Shown piece after piece: positions 1-15,700 of a DNA stretch of 64,000 bases. The notes beneath the pieces were generated by a model. It saw only the letters and a list, made by a program, of their open reading frames with translations. It did no database searches and was not told the origin of the DNA. The DNA comes from Vanilla planifolia. Lineage: Eukaryota > Streptophyta > Magnoliopsida > Asparagales > Orchidaceae. Within the stretch, counting starts at the first letter, position 1; each line of letters begins with the position of its first letter. The DNA lies in the NCBI GenBank assembly GCA_023846275.1, contig CM043865.1, forward strand, positions 28,501,912-28,565,911. Reading direction: 5' to 3'. Both the position numbers and the translations under genes were made by a program.

Positions 1-540
1 ATCTACTTTTACCTGCGTCGACCCGCGCCACCTGTGCTGACACACACCGATACACTCCAGCTTGAACCGGCCCGCACATACTTGAGTCAACTCACACCTG
101 CCCAGCCAACCCGTGCCTGCCCATGCCGAGTCGAGCTCGCTCAGCCAATTTGCCGCCTCCCCCCGAGCGATTCGTCGCTGCCTTACCAATTCTACACTGA
201 TGTCAACAGATACGCCTCTGGCTCGACCAATTTGCTATAGATACAACCAATTCGCTACCAATACGACCAATTCGCCACCAATCCAGGCCGATTCACCGTC
301 AATCTAGGCCAATTCACCACCGATCAAGGTTGACTAGCCACCAATCCAGGTCGACTCACTGCCGATTCAAGTAAACAAGGCGCCAATCTGGCTGAGTCAC
401 CGCTAATACCAGCCTAGTTACCGCCAATCTCGGCTTAGTCAACTCCAATCCCGGTTGAGTTTCCTCCAATCCCAACTAAGTCACCTCCGATCCCGACCAA
501 GTTGCTGCCAAATCCAAACCGAGTCGTTGCCACATCTTAC
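1..540. repeat. Degenerate ~21-bp minisatellite in a GC-richer segment
   Basis: From about 230 to 535 the sequence reads as some fifteen imperfect copies of a roughly 21-bp unit of the form 'ccRattcaccRccaatccRg' with substitutions and occasional 1-bp length changes. The first 230 bases have similar composition and scattered related words, so the array probably continues to the left of the window. Two short ORFs cross it (positions 34-240 and 113-307), but they show no domain and simply follow the repeat. It could be part of a retrotransposon LTR or a local satellite; the window edge cuts it. Confidence 0.6.
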
Positions 541-3503
541 CGCACTATCTCAACGTCAATCACGTTGCTTTCTACATCACCAAGCATCTTTCAATAATAC
601 CACATTCCTGCAAATCAATGTCCCTTAACTAGAACTTTACCACATCACACCAACTTGTCATAAATATGTGCTCCAATCTTCTTCCTAAAATATTTGAGAA
701 TTTCGTTCATTTAGACTTCCTAGTTATTGTCATGAGTTTTTGTTTAAATTTTCTAAATTCATTTTTTGCATCAACATGTATATTAGGTTTAATCAACAAA
801 TGAAGAAAAATATTTGAGTTCTTTTATAAACTATGACACCAATTTTGATAAACTTATCCCGTATTATTCAAGCTATCAGGGTATGATTTTAATACAATAG
901 TTTCAGTTTTTTCTTGTTGGTCGTATAATTTTGTTTAACAATGTTCTCACATTATTCCCAATTTATTTATCTCATATTTTTGTGATTACCAATGTGCAAG
1001 GTACTATTACGAAGCTTATCAAAATAATTTTGTTTGAGACAAGATTGTTGAACCCTTGATTCATGTGTAACTTGTTTGACAACAATATAATTATTCTCTT
1101 ATTATGCTAATGTTTTTCTTTTAAGTACTTTCAAATCATACATCTCAAAAATTAATATGTAAACAATTTTGAGAATTTAATACACATATGTTTTAATGGT
1201 AATGTTTGGCAAAGGCATAACAGACATTAAAAACAAAACTTTAGCACACTTAAAAAAGATAACTATGAAGTTCTTTTATTTATTTTAAAATATAAAATTG
1301 TAATAATATTCTTGAGAAACTAGCACAAACAATGAGGATTTGCATATGTGATAAAAGGTTTTCCAAAAACATACTTTTTCACACAACTTGTTGATGCAAA
1401 AATTGCCTTCTTACCCTCCTTTAAAACTTCCTCACATTAAGTTAGATTTTTTTCTCTATAATATTTCAACAAGTTTTGAATATGCCTATTAACTATATTA
1501 TGGGTTATAAGACCTTGTATCTGTGAGCTTTTACATTGAATTTTTTATTTAATATGTGAAACTTTGCATTTTGGTATTTACTTGGTCTTCTAAGCACTTT
1601 GTATAGTCTTTTGGATTAATGATTGTAAAGTCAGTTGATTTGATGTTGTAGGCCCTTTTGATCTCATGTTTTGTAAAATCTTTTAATCTAATGTATATGG
1701 TCCTTTGGCCCAATACTTTATACAGTCATTTCTCATTTTTTGTATGCTCATTTAAGACAGTGTATGGTTTTTCTTGTATTTTTTTGCAAAGGGTACTTTT
1801 AGTATTTCTCTAACCTTTTGGCTAGGGGTAGACATAAATCCAGTATTAGATTGAGTCACCTAAAAATCTATTAAGTACTTTCTTTATTGTAATCCTCGCA
1901 CATTGTTTTTAAAATTAAACAAGAGCCTTAAAATATGATTTGTAACAAAAATCAAAAACTCAAATGACTTTAATTGAATTTTACTTAGTATATTTGAGAT
2001 TGAGATTTTTACAACTCAACTCTGCTCTTATGTGGACATCTAGCTCCTGTTTTTTTAACATAGATGTGTAAATTGAAATGCTATAGTGGTTTCAAGATTC
2101 ATAGACTTCTGGAATGGAGGGAAGTACTCACCTTTATATTAACAACAAAGTTTTTGGAGGAAAAACTTTTTGTTTATGGTTTTTCAAAAAACATTCTTAT
2201 AAAAAAGAAGACTATTCATGGATCACTATAGTGACTCGTAAACTTGGATAACAAGATGGTGAAATGGCTGGAGAATGGGGTGTTTGTTTATGCATCATAG
2301 TTTTATTGACATTAAGCCATTGAGCATGTAGCTTAACATGTTGAATATGGATCTTATAATACCAATGATGTCTCTAAACTACTCGATGTTAACAACTATT
2401 AGGATTTACAAGCCTTAATTAACTTGTTTGGTGAAAATCTAAAGACGATCAATCAACACATCAGCTCTAGTATCCTCACTCTAGCCCAATTTGCTTGTTT
2501 GATAGTATAACACAAGCCCCTGAATTCTCACCTCAAGCATATACAATGGTTTGTTCACTATCTCAATTCATAAGAGTGTTTGGCATTGGAGGTTAAAGGT
2601 TCAACCATGATTTTTAACATTTCTATAGAGGGTTTGCAATGTAATCCTAAAGATTTTAGGAGACATCATTGCATCCATTTCTCCTACTCGCTAAAATGCC
2701 AAGCAATTTGGAGGGTTGGCTAAGAATCACACGTCGTGGGCATATTTACTGTAACATTGTATTATCTATGAAGGGCCCACGATACTTGAGTCTCTCCCCC
2801 GTTAGTTATTGTGCAAAATTGCATGTTTATTGATTCTTTGGTTAGTTGATGTTTTGATTCAAAGAACTTGAACCCTTTCAACCTTGATGGCATGAGTTAC
2901 CCTTCATCATCCCCTTCAAAATTGGATCAATGTCAACATTGATGACTTCAAGGAATAGAAAGGGTTGATAAGGGTAGTTGTGAAGATCACATTAGCAAAT
3001 TTTGGGGGTTGTGAGAAAATGAGTAATCTCAATCTCAAAGTTGATAAAGATGCTTGGGCTACTATGAGCTTGTGGGTGATTATGATCGATGGCAATTGGC
3101 TTGTGGGTGACAAGTAAATCTAATGTTATTGTGCTTGATGATTTCAAAAGTGTTGATGGCACTTGAGTTGCATAGAACATAGCTAGATTTTTGTCTACTT
3201 TTAAAAGCATTTAAGTCTCTCAAATTTATAAGAATGCTAACTAAGATGATGATTTTGTCGCTAATAAGTCGACTTTTAGCAATTTCAATAGATAGGAAAT
3301 ATCCCTCCTAATTGGATTTGATGCAATCCATGATGAAATATAACCTAGGACTAGCTTTCAAAAAGAGAATTGATCATTATGTCAAAGAAAACATGTCATG
3401 ATATTACAAAGAAAAAGGAATTTCTCTAATAATAGCCTGCTAACACACTTGTAGACACTAAAATTGTATAAGATAAAAGAAAAACTTTGAAAATGCCTCT
3501 AGA
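541..3503. other. AT-rich intergenic DNA, no gene recognised
   Basis: There is no ORF of interest and no splice-joinable coding exon here. The stretch from about 2200 to 3500 has a slightly more balanced base composition than the flanks and probably belongs to the same decayed copia-type element whose RT tail is recognisable just downstream, but I cannot identify gag, protease or integrase in it. Confidence 0.5.
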
Positions 3504-3725
3504 TGCAGGCTTGCTGGAAAACATATACTTCATAGCCATCTTATTAGATATTGCCTTTGTAGTCGATGTTGTCAACAGACATATACAAGCCCCCAAGATT
3601 AAACATTGGCACTCAATCTAAAGGACTCTAGCATACATCAAGAAAGAATACTAGAAAGACCTTCAACTTACAAAGGGTTATGTGAAATCATACTCAAAAC
3701 TATTAAATGCTGGCTCCAAGAGGAT
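3504..3725 (+). pseudogene. Ty1/copia reverse transcriptase C-terminus/RNase H start, decayed
   Basis: Conceptual translation of the plus strand gives a run resembling the C-terminal end of copia-type reverse transcriptase: an 'LAGKxIY' block, then 'DIAFVVDVVNRHIQAPK', then 'HW', then 'AYIK'. In live elements these correspond to the 'LVGKLIYL..RPDIAFAV..VSRFM..P..HW.A..RILRYLKG' region. It is followed at about 3704-3723 by 'NAGSK', which fits the start of RNase H ('DADWAGS'). Stop codons interrupt the reading frame, so this is a dead fragment. The LTRs of the parent element were not located. The match is from memory of the family. Confidence 0.6.
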
Positions 3726-4794
3726 TTTATATATACTTCTTAATACATAGCTGAACATCTTGTAACATGGATGAGTAAAAAATAAACTAATATTTATAAA
3801 AGTAGTGCATAAGTTAAATAGAGAGCCATGGCCAAAGGCACTTGTGAAATGATATGGTTAAAAACTCTCTAGAATTATCTTGAATTTTTTTATCTCTAGG
3901 CTTGTGACATTGCTTGGTAACAATTACCAACAATCCCATTTTTCATGAATGCATCAAGCATATTAAAGTTGACTGTTGTATTGTCAATGATGTTCTATTA
4001 TCCATTAAAATCCTAAAATATCATTAGTTTAGTTTGAATCAAGTAGCAAACATAAATGTTTTCAACAATATCTTATCTAACTTTTTTAACGAGATATAAC
4101 TAACTAATATTGATGTTCTAGTTTGAAGAAGAGTGTTAATTTTATTAAAAACACGTTTTACTTTGGCATCCTATATTTACAACTATGTTCCAACAAATAA
4201 GGATTCTTGCTTTTGAATAAAAAAGAAAAAAAAATTTAACATACCAACTACAAATAACCACCACAAACTTTTATTTATGAATGCATGCATGGTGAACAAT
4301 AAAATGAAGAACCAATAAAACATTTTTGTGTTGTTAAAGTCATGTAATGGTCCCACATCCTCTATTTATGATTATGTACCAATAAACAAGTAGTTTTTTC
4401 TTTAAAAAGTTTAAAACTTGTAGAAAATCCTTTTGAACCTTTATATTTCTTTTAATGAGTTCTTTAAATATGTTTAAAATAAAGTCATTTTTGCGAAGAA
4501 CCAAAAGAAAGTTTCGCTTCCTCTCCCCATATTGTTAAAAAACTAAAATCTTTTCTTTTTTTTATCTTTTTTCTTCATTGGATCTCTATGATGAGATTGT
4601 ACCCTAGAATTTTGCCAAGGTTTTAGATAGAAACAATATAGAATCTTTATCTGGTTCTTTCTTCTAAAATATATGAACATAAATTCCTTCTTAACTAATC
4701 TAACTATGAATAACCATCATCAAATTGTAGCTTCATAATGTGTGAATGGTAGTCAATAAAATGAAATAACTATTAGAACATTTAAGACAATTAC
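3726..4794. other. AT-rich DNA downstream of RPS1; final RPS1 exon not found
   Basis: This stretch lies 3' of the last recognised RPS1 exon on the minus strand. I searched it for the short C-terminal exon that RPS1 proteins normally carry (a segment rich in G, L, S, P and acidic residues) and saw nothing convincing. It is otherwise AT-rich with no ORF of note. Confidence 0.4.
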
Positions 4795-7700
4795 CTCAGG
4801 TTGAAACCTCAACAAGTCAGCTCGTGCCATTGCTTCTGCTTGAGCTACTCTTTGCCTGAAAGTCTGAGCCATTTCCTCAGCCTACCACAGTAAAGTTAGA
4901 AGTAAGAATATACAGACAGAATTGAAGCTTAAAAGGCTTTAGAAAAATCAGTTCCTCCTTCAAGCAAATACCTTCTCAAAAACAAGCTTTGGATCACGAA
5001 TCATATCACCAGGTGTTGGTTCCAACTTCTTTGTTGAAAGACTAATTCTCCCTTTTTCACGATCATGACTCAAAATCATCACCTTTTATAATTATATATG
5101 CCAATATCCTCAGAATCATATTACAAAGGATAGAGGATAAATCATAGGCTAAAAAAGAAATCCACAAACCTTAAGAGTGTCCCCAGGTTGGAGGACAGTC
5201 GAGATGTCAGGCACACGGTCATGACTAATCTGGCTAACATGAAGAAGACCATTAATTCCACCAATATCGATGAAGGCACCATAGGGCTTCAGGGTCTCAA
5301 CAGTCCCAAGGACAACTGATCCAATTCCAAGCTGAGATTGACTGCCTGCCATTGCCTTCCTATTGCTGAGGACTAGTCTGGACTCTTCCTCATTAACCTC
5401 AACAAATTTCAGAGCGAGTTCCTTGCCAATGAGTTCTTCAACAGTTGCTTTCTATTAGGTCACAAAGATTATGATCAACATCTAAGAAGACAATGAAAAC
5501 ATAATTGGCATAACTAACTCAATGGCTTAAATTTGCTCATGCAGCCTAACATGAAAACAGGAAAAGAGTAGCATAAAGTATAAACAATTAGCATTTTGCA
5601 AGTAATACAACTGCAAAAATTGAATAAGCTTGGATAGCAACCATTGATATCTGTGAGAACGGAAGAAAACCAAAAAGGCCTTCTACAACAGCTACCATGC
5701 CTCCTTTATTCTCACCACTGACCTGCAATGCAAGACATAATCAAATCAAACTAAAAATAAAGGTAAAAAGGTAATTTGACCACCCCATCACATGTTCATC
5801 ATTCAATGTGCACCAATGTATTATAATGTGGACCACAATACACTAAAAAAGATTATGTTAAATCTAAAAGCTACAAATAGTGTATATCAGCAGAATATCC
5901 ATACCAAATCATTGTTAACTAAGTGATCCAGACCTAAAACAATAGTCTCGGTTGCACTTCCCCCTCATGTGATACATTTGTCAATACCATAATCCCTCAA
6001 GTTGGAAATCGCTCAACCCAGGACACCATTGTAATAGCTCCATCTCACTATCATTAGGACAAACAAAACTAAGCCAAGCTAGCCATGCATTGACTGCTCA
6101 AGGTCCAACAAAAGACTAATTAACAGCATAAATGTTGCAGAGTAGTCTCCTACCTATGAACTTTCTTCAAGCTTTGCAAAGGAATATACAGATCATGGGA
6201 GGCATTTAAAAAACATGATCTCGATTGAATCAATAGTTTTGACATAACAAGTCAGTAAAAGTGGACAAATAGGTGACAAAAGTTTGGGAAGACATACAAG
6301 TGCTGCAACCTTCTTACAAATCAAAAGATTAAGTTAAGCAATAGCCAACCAATATCAAAAATAATATAATTTTTTAATATTAGGTTACATTATGAACTTT
6401 GAACACCATATAGCTTTGTTTTTCTTAGTGTAAATAGCACTATTGAACCCATTCTACAGTGGAAGTGTACACATACAAGCAAGAAAAATACAGAAGATGA
6501 ACACGTGGCCTAGAAGACTTAAGGCTATGGTCAACCAAGAAACTTCCAAATTTCTCAAAAATCTACACAGTTTAAATGCTAAATGATTGCAAGAAAGCAT
6601 TCAAAACATCCTACGAAACAAACAAAGCTAGGTATGCAACTGTAGAATCACCTACCTTACCCCTCACAACAACATCTTCAGCTTGAAGTTGCCTGCAACG
6701 CTCCCAGGCAATATCATACTGAATGGACCTCAGACTAAGCATCAAAGTATCATCTTCATCATCCACTCCAATGACAACAAACTCTTCAGTGAATCCAGGG
6801 TATATGCCAGCCTCGGATACATTTTTAATTTTGTAAATGGCAGCTTCTTCAAGAGGGATGTAAGCAGAAGATTTGGCTGGAATTTCAATGTCAGCACCAT
6901 TTGGATCTATCATGACAACAGTTCCTTTAACCTGATTGAAAAAACACAAAAAACATCAGACATTTGCCAAGAACTGCGCTAGAATTGCTGCCAAATTCTC
7001 CAAACTAAAATGCAAGCATTCTGTCTGTAAAATTGATAAGTAAAATTTTAGGAACACTTGGGATGAAGAATCAAAAGTAAATTTGGCTCAAGAAATACTT
7101 TAAATGACGTGGTATTTAAGCATGGTTGAATAAGATTCAATTCAACAGCAAACATCTATCCCCGGTTTCAATTGTTTATAAGTTGTAGCACATGCCGGAG
7201 TAATGTAGCAGGAAAGCAAAGGAAGGCACCTACTCTATTTTTATATCAAAAGTGAATAAACAGGAATGCAAACCAACTCAAGAAATCAAAATTGGATGTG
7301 CCCTGATATCTGTACTTTTGTCAATTTAAGAAAAACAATTGCTTTAAAAGCTTCTTGCAAATAGAAACATCTACTGAAAAACCTTATAGGGAAAAAAAAA
7401 AAAAAAAGAGAATAAAATTAAGCAGTTTAATAAAGCTATCAGAAGCCAAACCCCCAAGCAATCACCCATATAGAGACCGAAATTCAATGAGTAAGGTACA
7501 GAGAAAAACTACCACCAGAGAACCAATCTGATGTGCAAAGAAAGAAATGGGACCTTGTCGCCAATCTCAGAGTCGTAGTCATACTTCTCGACGGTGGCGT
7601 GGAAGTCCTCCAAGGTGAAGGGGACGCCTGCCGTAGGCGTTAAACATGCCCTTTCGTATGCCTCCTCGAAAAGCTTCTTTAGGGCCTCCCTCTCCATCTG

Positions 7701-7886
7701 TGCTGCCGTGATAGCTACCGGGTCTGGTACCCTCGCTGCGCAAACGATTTCGCCGACGCGAGTCGGGTATAACCCCGAGCTCCGCCGCCTCACCTCAAAC
7801 ACGGAAGTGGCTCCGTGTCTGGACAGCTGAGAGAATGAAAGCGGCACGCACCGTAAACCGGAGAAGTGATTTGCGAGCGTCACCAT
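4795..7886 (-). CDS. RPS1: Plastid 30S ribosomal protein S1, six exons, C-terminus missing
   Basis: This is the S1 protein of the chloroplast small ribosomal subunit, which helps bind mRNA during plastid translation. Exons on the minus strand: 7554-7886, 6656-6931, 5642-5722, 5170-5451, 4972-5082 and 4795-4881. All junctions are phase 0 and GT-AG, together giving 390 codons. Residues 1 to about 50 look like a plastid transit peptide (Ser/Arg-rich, almost no acidic residues). Three S1 RNA-binding repeats follow: about 112-180 (starts 'VKGTV', includes '[12 protein letters not shown]'), about 199-263 (includes 'GFLPFSQIS' and 'RLVLSNRKA') and about 274-345 (includes '[19 protein letters not shown]'). 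Known plant RPS1 proteins are about 410-416 aa, so roughly 25 C-terminal residues are missing. Reading through the exon 6 donor would add 13 codons before a TGA at 4753-4755. The donors of introns 1 (GTCCCA) and 3 (GTTGCT) are weak. Identity is firm; the 3' end is not. Confidence 0.93.
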
Positions 7887-10310
7887 TCCTCTTCTCCGTG
7901 GCTGTCAGAAGTTAACACGCAAAGAAGCGCGAAGCGGATAAGAGAACTTGAGGAATGGGAACCTTGCGAGTAATATTGGCATTTTATTAAAAAAAAATAT
8001 TAAAACTTATTTCTTTTCGATAATTAAAGCAGCTGCATAAAAAAATATGATGTTTTTTTATTGATTAAGATTATACGTCTTTATTATTAAAATCATCAAA
8101 TACAGTAAATAATTTAACAAAAGTCGAAAGTGATAATTTCCATTTGGAAAATGCACGCACTACCTTAATGTAATATCATTTAATCATTATTATAAAATAT
8201 CACTTCTAATTACATGTTTGGTCGTTTAGGAATTTGGAATCCAAATGCCAAAATATGATATGCATTCAATGATAGTCATTATGACTAGTGGTTATAAGGA
8301 AACGATTGTCGACATTCTAATAGAAGATTAGTGATAAAGCGAATAGTAAATCAATGGATAGTTTAGGGAGGTTGATGATGAAGACCAACAATTGGAGAGC
8401 ATTGCAATTACATTTGTTTGATTGTATCAAGTATTGATCGATCATTGGCATGTGAAGGATGGAAAAAGATAACATCGACAACTATCTATTTATTATTAAA
8501 AATTTGTTTTTATCTTCATTTATATTTACATTTGTATTTATAATCAAAACAAATTAATTCAATTGTAATGTTTACTTTTTACAAAACAAATATTGAATAA
8601 GCACACGTTGAAAATAGCTTGTAGTATGTTCAATGATAGAGAATAAATAAATACCAATAATATGTGTTGAGTTTGAAATGAAAGAACTAATTAATAGTAT
8701 AGACACATAAAATTAAAGAAAATAAAGAATAATCATTAAATAAAATTATAAAGATATAATTATTAAATAAGACTCAACTCAATAAACTTTTAGATAGAAT
8801 CTAGAGATGACTGATCATCCATCGAAAAAAATATATTATGAATTATTTATATAAAATTATGATCTTTATCTATCAAGATATTTTTTAAGATAAATCATTT
8901 TGATTAATACAAGACAAATAAATATACAAATTATCTCAACATAATTAAATAAGGATAAGATATTATTATATTAGAATAAAATAAAAAACTTGGTAAATAT
9001 AAGATTATATTATATTTCATTGAGTATAGTTGGGCTATATTAAAAACTCAGCATGAAATTATAGCACTAAGATGACCATTGATCATAAAAAGTTTTTTTT
9101 ATTACTTAGTACCCTTTAAGAGTGTATTAGAGCCAATAGTAGTCGTCCTTACGACAGATTTAACGGAATCAAGCTATCATTGTTCGATCGATGCTGTATG
9201 ATTTGCTGAATGTTGGTATCCAGCTCAAGCATCGAGTTAATTTACTTAATCAATGTTCGACTTCATTGCTATATTCCACGAAGCACGAAATAAATTAACT
9301 ACATAATCAAACAAGTATGGAAGACAAATACCTATAATGAATCAGCAAGTCCTACGCTGCTCTTCTTAACCCCTTCTCTTGTCCCATAATCCTCTTCCTC
9401 TTCAACATAATGCTCTTCGAGTCTCGTCTCTGTTCCTTGTCATCGTTCTTGCAGTATTTTGCACCATCTCTTTCCCCGTCGCCTCCTCAAATGAACACAT
9501 ATTGGCAGCAACCACGTCAACTTCTTGCCCTGCAGACCTCCATCGTTGGCTCATCACGCGGGTCCTCCGGCACCTCCTCCATTGCAAACATGGAAATGTA
9601 GTCCCATGGAACCCAAAGGATACTGTGCTTTCTACTCCTTATAGTTGAACTAGTTCAAACGGTCACCACTACAGCAATTTATGAGCTTATGGCTTAACAC
9701 TACGTAATAAAACAAACACGATGCCTTTAATATCCCGAAACGTCAAACCACAGTGCTCCTAGGTATACGAAGCGTGAAGTTTTACAACCCTTTAAAACTC
9801 CCCAAGCAACTCCATCTCATACATCACAAAGCAACCATCACAGTGCATCGATTTCAAGTCACAGAACAAGAAAGAAAAGCAAAACTTATTAGTTAAGATC
9901 TGCATTACTTGCACACACACTTACTCCCTAGACAAATGGAAAACGAGGCAAAGGAACCCTAAAAATTTCGTGCAATAAACTCAATAAAAACAACATTTCT
10001 CTTCCGTATAATGTTACATATTTTTGCTTGGTGGGATAGACATGGAAAGCAAGGGTTGGCATAGGCAAACTAAAGTTTTGAAACACCAGCAAAGCAGACC
10101 TATTACTAATCCTGCTTGACCATAAGCACCGAGAGAGCCATTCACAGCTCCGAAACAAACAAAAAAATAATGAGAAAAAAAAGGTTTTACAACATTGCAT
10201 GGCATGCCAAGTTCAAGTTACTACTACCCATCTCGCTAAATCACCATTCTTGGGCTCAGACGAACTGGCAGAGTAGAGAACTTGTCTTCCTACCACACCT
10301 TACAGAGAGC
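7887..10310. other. Intergenic: RPS1 promoter side, AT-rich DNA, GSK3 3' flank
   Basis: Positions 7887-7960 are GC-richer and must hold the 5'UTR and core promoter of the minus-strand RPS1 gene; no clear TATA box stands out. From about 7980 to 9120 the DNA is very AT-rich without genes. From 9360 to 9650 there is a GC-richer patch with a hydrophobic frame discussed in the findings. From about 9900 to 10310 the DNA is probably the 3'UTR of the kinase gene, which ends at 10311 on the minus strand. Short ORFs there are shadows. Confidence 0.45.
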
Positions 10311-13213
<2,903 letters not shown>

Positions 13214-15700
13214 CTTGATGAAAAATAAACCTTAAACAGCAAAATTTTCAATATATTGCACCTATGCTTCTCCACTTACAAACTCGCACATGTACCTGCA
13301 AAAAAAGAAACTTATGTTCAGAACAACAAAAGTAAAAAATAAATAAAAAGTGATGCATGCTTGAAAGTAGTAATAACACGATAAATGCTTCAATCATCTT
13401 AATGTACTGCAACAAGGACAGAAAATTTTGTGAAAATCAGAAATAAACCACAATCAATTGTATTGCTAAAAACAAAATAGTGTACAAAATTTCAAGTCAA
13501 CTCAACCTAAAACTCATATTAGGGATGCATCACTTGCCAGTTCTGTGACTATAACTCATTATTGATCATCTTTGCCTAGGCAATCCTCCCCAACAACATG
13601 GAGAAAAACCAAAACCTCCACTAATAGTACAGTGTATTGGCATGTGTGACAACAATGGCATCCTCAAGTACCCTAACTCATTGCAAATACTATTTAGTCA
13701 GCTCAACTTTCCATGTTCAAATACAGCACCATCTAAGAAACACCTAAAAACCCACTTCTTCAATGTTCAGGAAGCAAGCCACATCCCTGTTACAACTAGG
13801 ACACAAAAAAAATTTCCATAGGCACAAATAGGAGGCTTTCATTCATAAACATGATTGCCTTCTCCCTGGACAATTGAAGTGGTTTGTACTTATTTTCTAC
13901 ATTATCTAATGAGCATGCAATGCACACCGCACAAAAATAAGTCTGATCATCAGCACATGTAAAAATATTTCTCAACCTTCAACAACAATAGAGGACCGGT
14001 GCCAGTTTGTCTGCATCAGCTGCACCTCAGACCTCATATAAGGGTTATAAAATCACAAGGAAGACAAGGTGATGCACCATATCTTTTTCGTTTTCTGAAA
14101 ACCATATTGAACATTGACCACTCGGCATGCTACAACAAACGTTTCTAGGTTAATCTTGTCTATTTTCAGCATCAGAGTAGGGATCTACCTCCCTGCTTAT
14201 ATTGTTGTTGATCATCCCTCTTACCATTAAAAAGACAACTGCACTATTACATTAAATTTAAACATTATTCCAAAATGCAAAGTAGGAATCCATAACCTCC
14301 AGAAAAGAAATATTATAATTACATCAAAGCAAAAATTTTCATCCACAAGAGCATCCCTCTTGGTATGCTGGAATCATTTCTTGGCTAAGAGCCCACAAGA
14401 TAAGACTATAGGAAGTTAGGCAAATGGGTTTCCCGTCGCATTAACCATGAAAGCACTCAGCATCAGCAAGCAAAAAAGGCCAATGAAAAAGGTAAATCCA
14501 CCATCACAATAATGAACTCCAAACTGTGGAACTACATGGACTGCTCAAAAAGGTAAGCTACGAGTCAATAGGCCGTCTGAGAATTTGGTGAGCAAATAAG
14601 GACAAAATTCTCGAGAATCTGCTCAAGACAACAGATTTATGAATTATAACAACTCACAATGGAACTCTTCGCTTATGAAGATAAACTCCACAAGAAAAGC
14701 ACAACGAGATATGACCAACTATACATCTGCCCCTTGCACTTAAAAGGAGGACATTGTCAGAAAATTATCCAGAAAGACATTTGCAACAAGATATCCATAC
14801 TGCACATCATAAGAATTTCGCTATTAATGACCTTGCGTAGTATTTATCGTATATCATCTAAATTCTAAAACGATAAAATAATTCTCTGCAAGCTCCTACA
14901 GCAAAGAAATGCCAAAACAAACTTTTAAGACCCATAAATCCATCAACAGGAAAAAGGACAATTAAAGAATAACAAACAAACCAAATAAGAGGTTCCCATA
15001 CGTCACATCTAAACATGCAAACCCGCATAAGAAGTCAAAGAAAAATTCTCACCAAGAAAAGAAGCAAAGAAAGCACAAAACATCACAAGAAATTACAAGA
15101 ATAAAGAACTTGCTTAATAGATCTTACAAAGATGGCAAAGATAAACATTAGCTCAAAGAAAATATATCAAGATCAGATATCAAGTTTAAACACTTTAATA
15201 AATCCTAAAAGTGATCAACGTCCCGATTCAGAAACGCTTACACTTATAAACCCCAAACCAACATAAAATAGAAACAAAGGGTGAAATGATCAAACTAAGA
15301 ACAGGAAATAATCAGACAGGCAAAAATTCCACGGATCTCCTGCAGACTTGACTCAAAGCACACGATCTCGCTGCCTAAGTGATGCATATGATGCTTTATC
15401 CAACAAAAACCTTTCGAAAAAAGCAACCAAGCGAGAATTGAAAACAATACTAGAAGCGATCCTCACCACAGTGGATCGCAGAATGCAAAGCCCACGAAGG
15501 GATCCCAATCCAAACCCCGAATCGTAGCCTGATCTCGATTCCCTTGCCTCTCCCCTCCAAATTTAGGGCTTCTGCAGGAAAACCCGATGCTAGGTGGATC
15601 TTCTTAACGCGGTAGTTTCCTTACCTTGGTCTCGCTGACGAGTCAAAGGGAGAGTCTCTGTCCTCGATTTTTATCATCATCAGTTCCTCTTTTGACCGTT
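13214..15700 (-). other. 5'UTR exons and long leader intron of the GSK3-like gene
   Basis: On the minus strand a polypyrimidine tract and CAG acceptor precede position 13295. That gives an 82-nt untranslated exon (13214-13295) just before the start codon. A consensus donor (AAG|GTAAGG) sits at 15625/15624 in a GC-richer segment that looks like the first, non-coding exon. The inferred leader intron is therefore 13296-15624, about 2.3 kb, with no ORF of interest. Leader introns of this kind occur in several plant GSK3 genes. This is inference from splice signals only and needs transcript data. Confidence 0.55.

Noticed and set aside
6683-6982. 99-aa plus-strand ORF
   Set aside because: It is the antisense shadow of RPS1 exon 2, whose minus-strand frame is clearly the conserved one.
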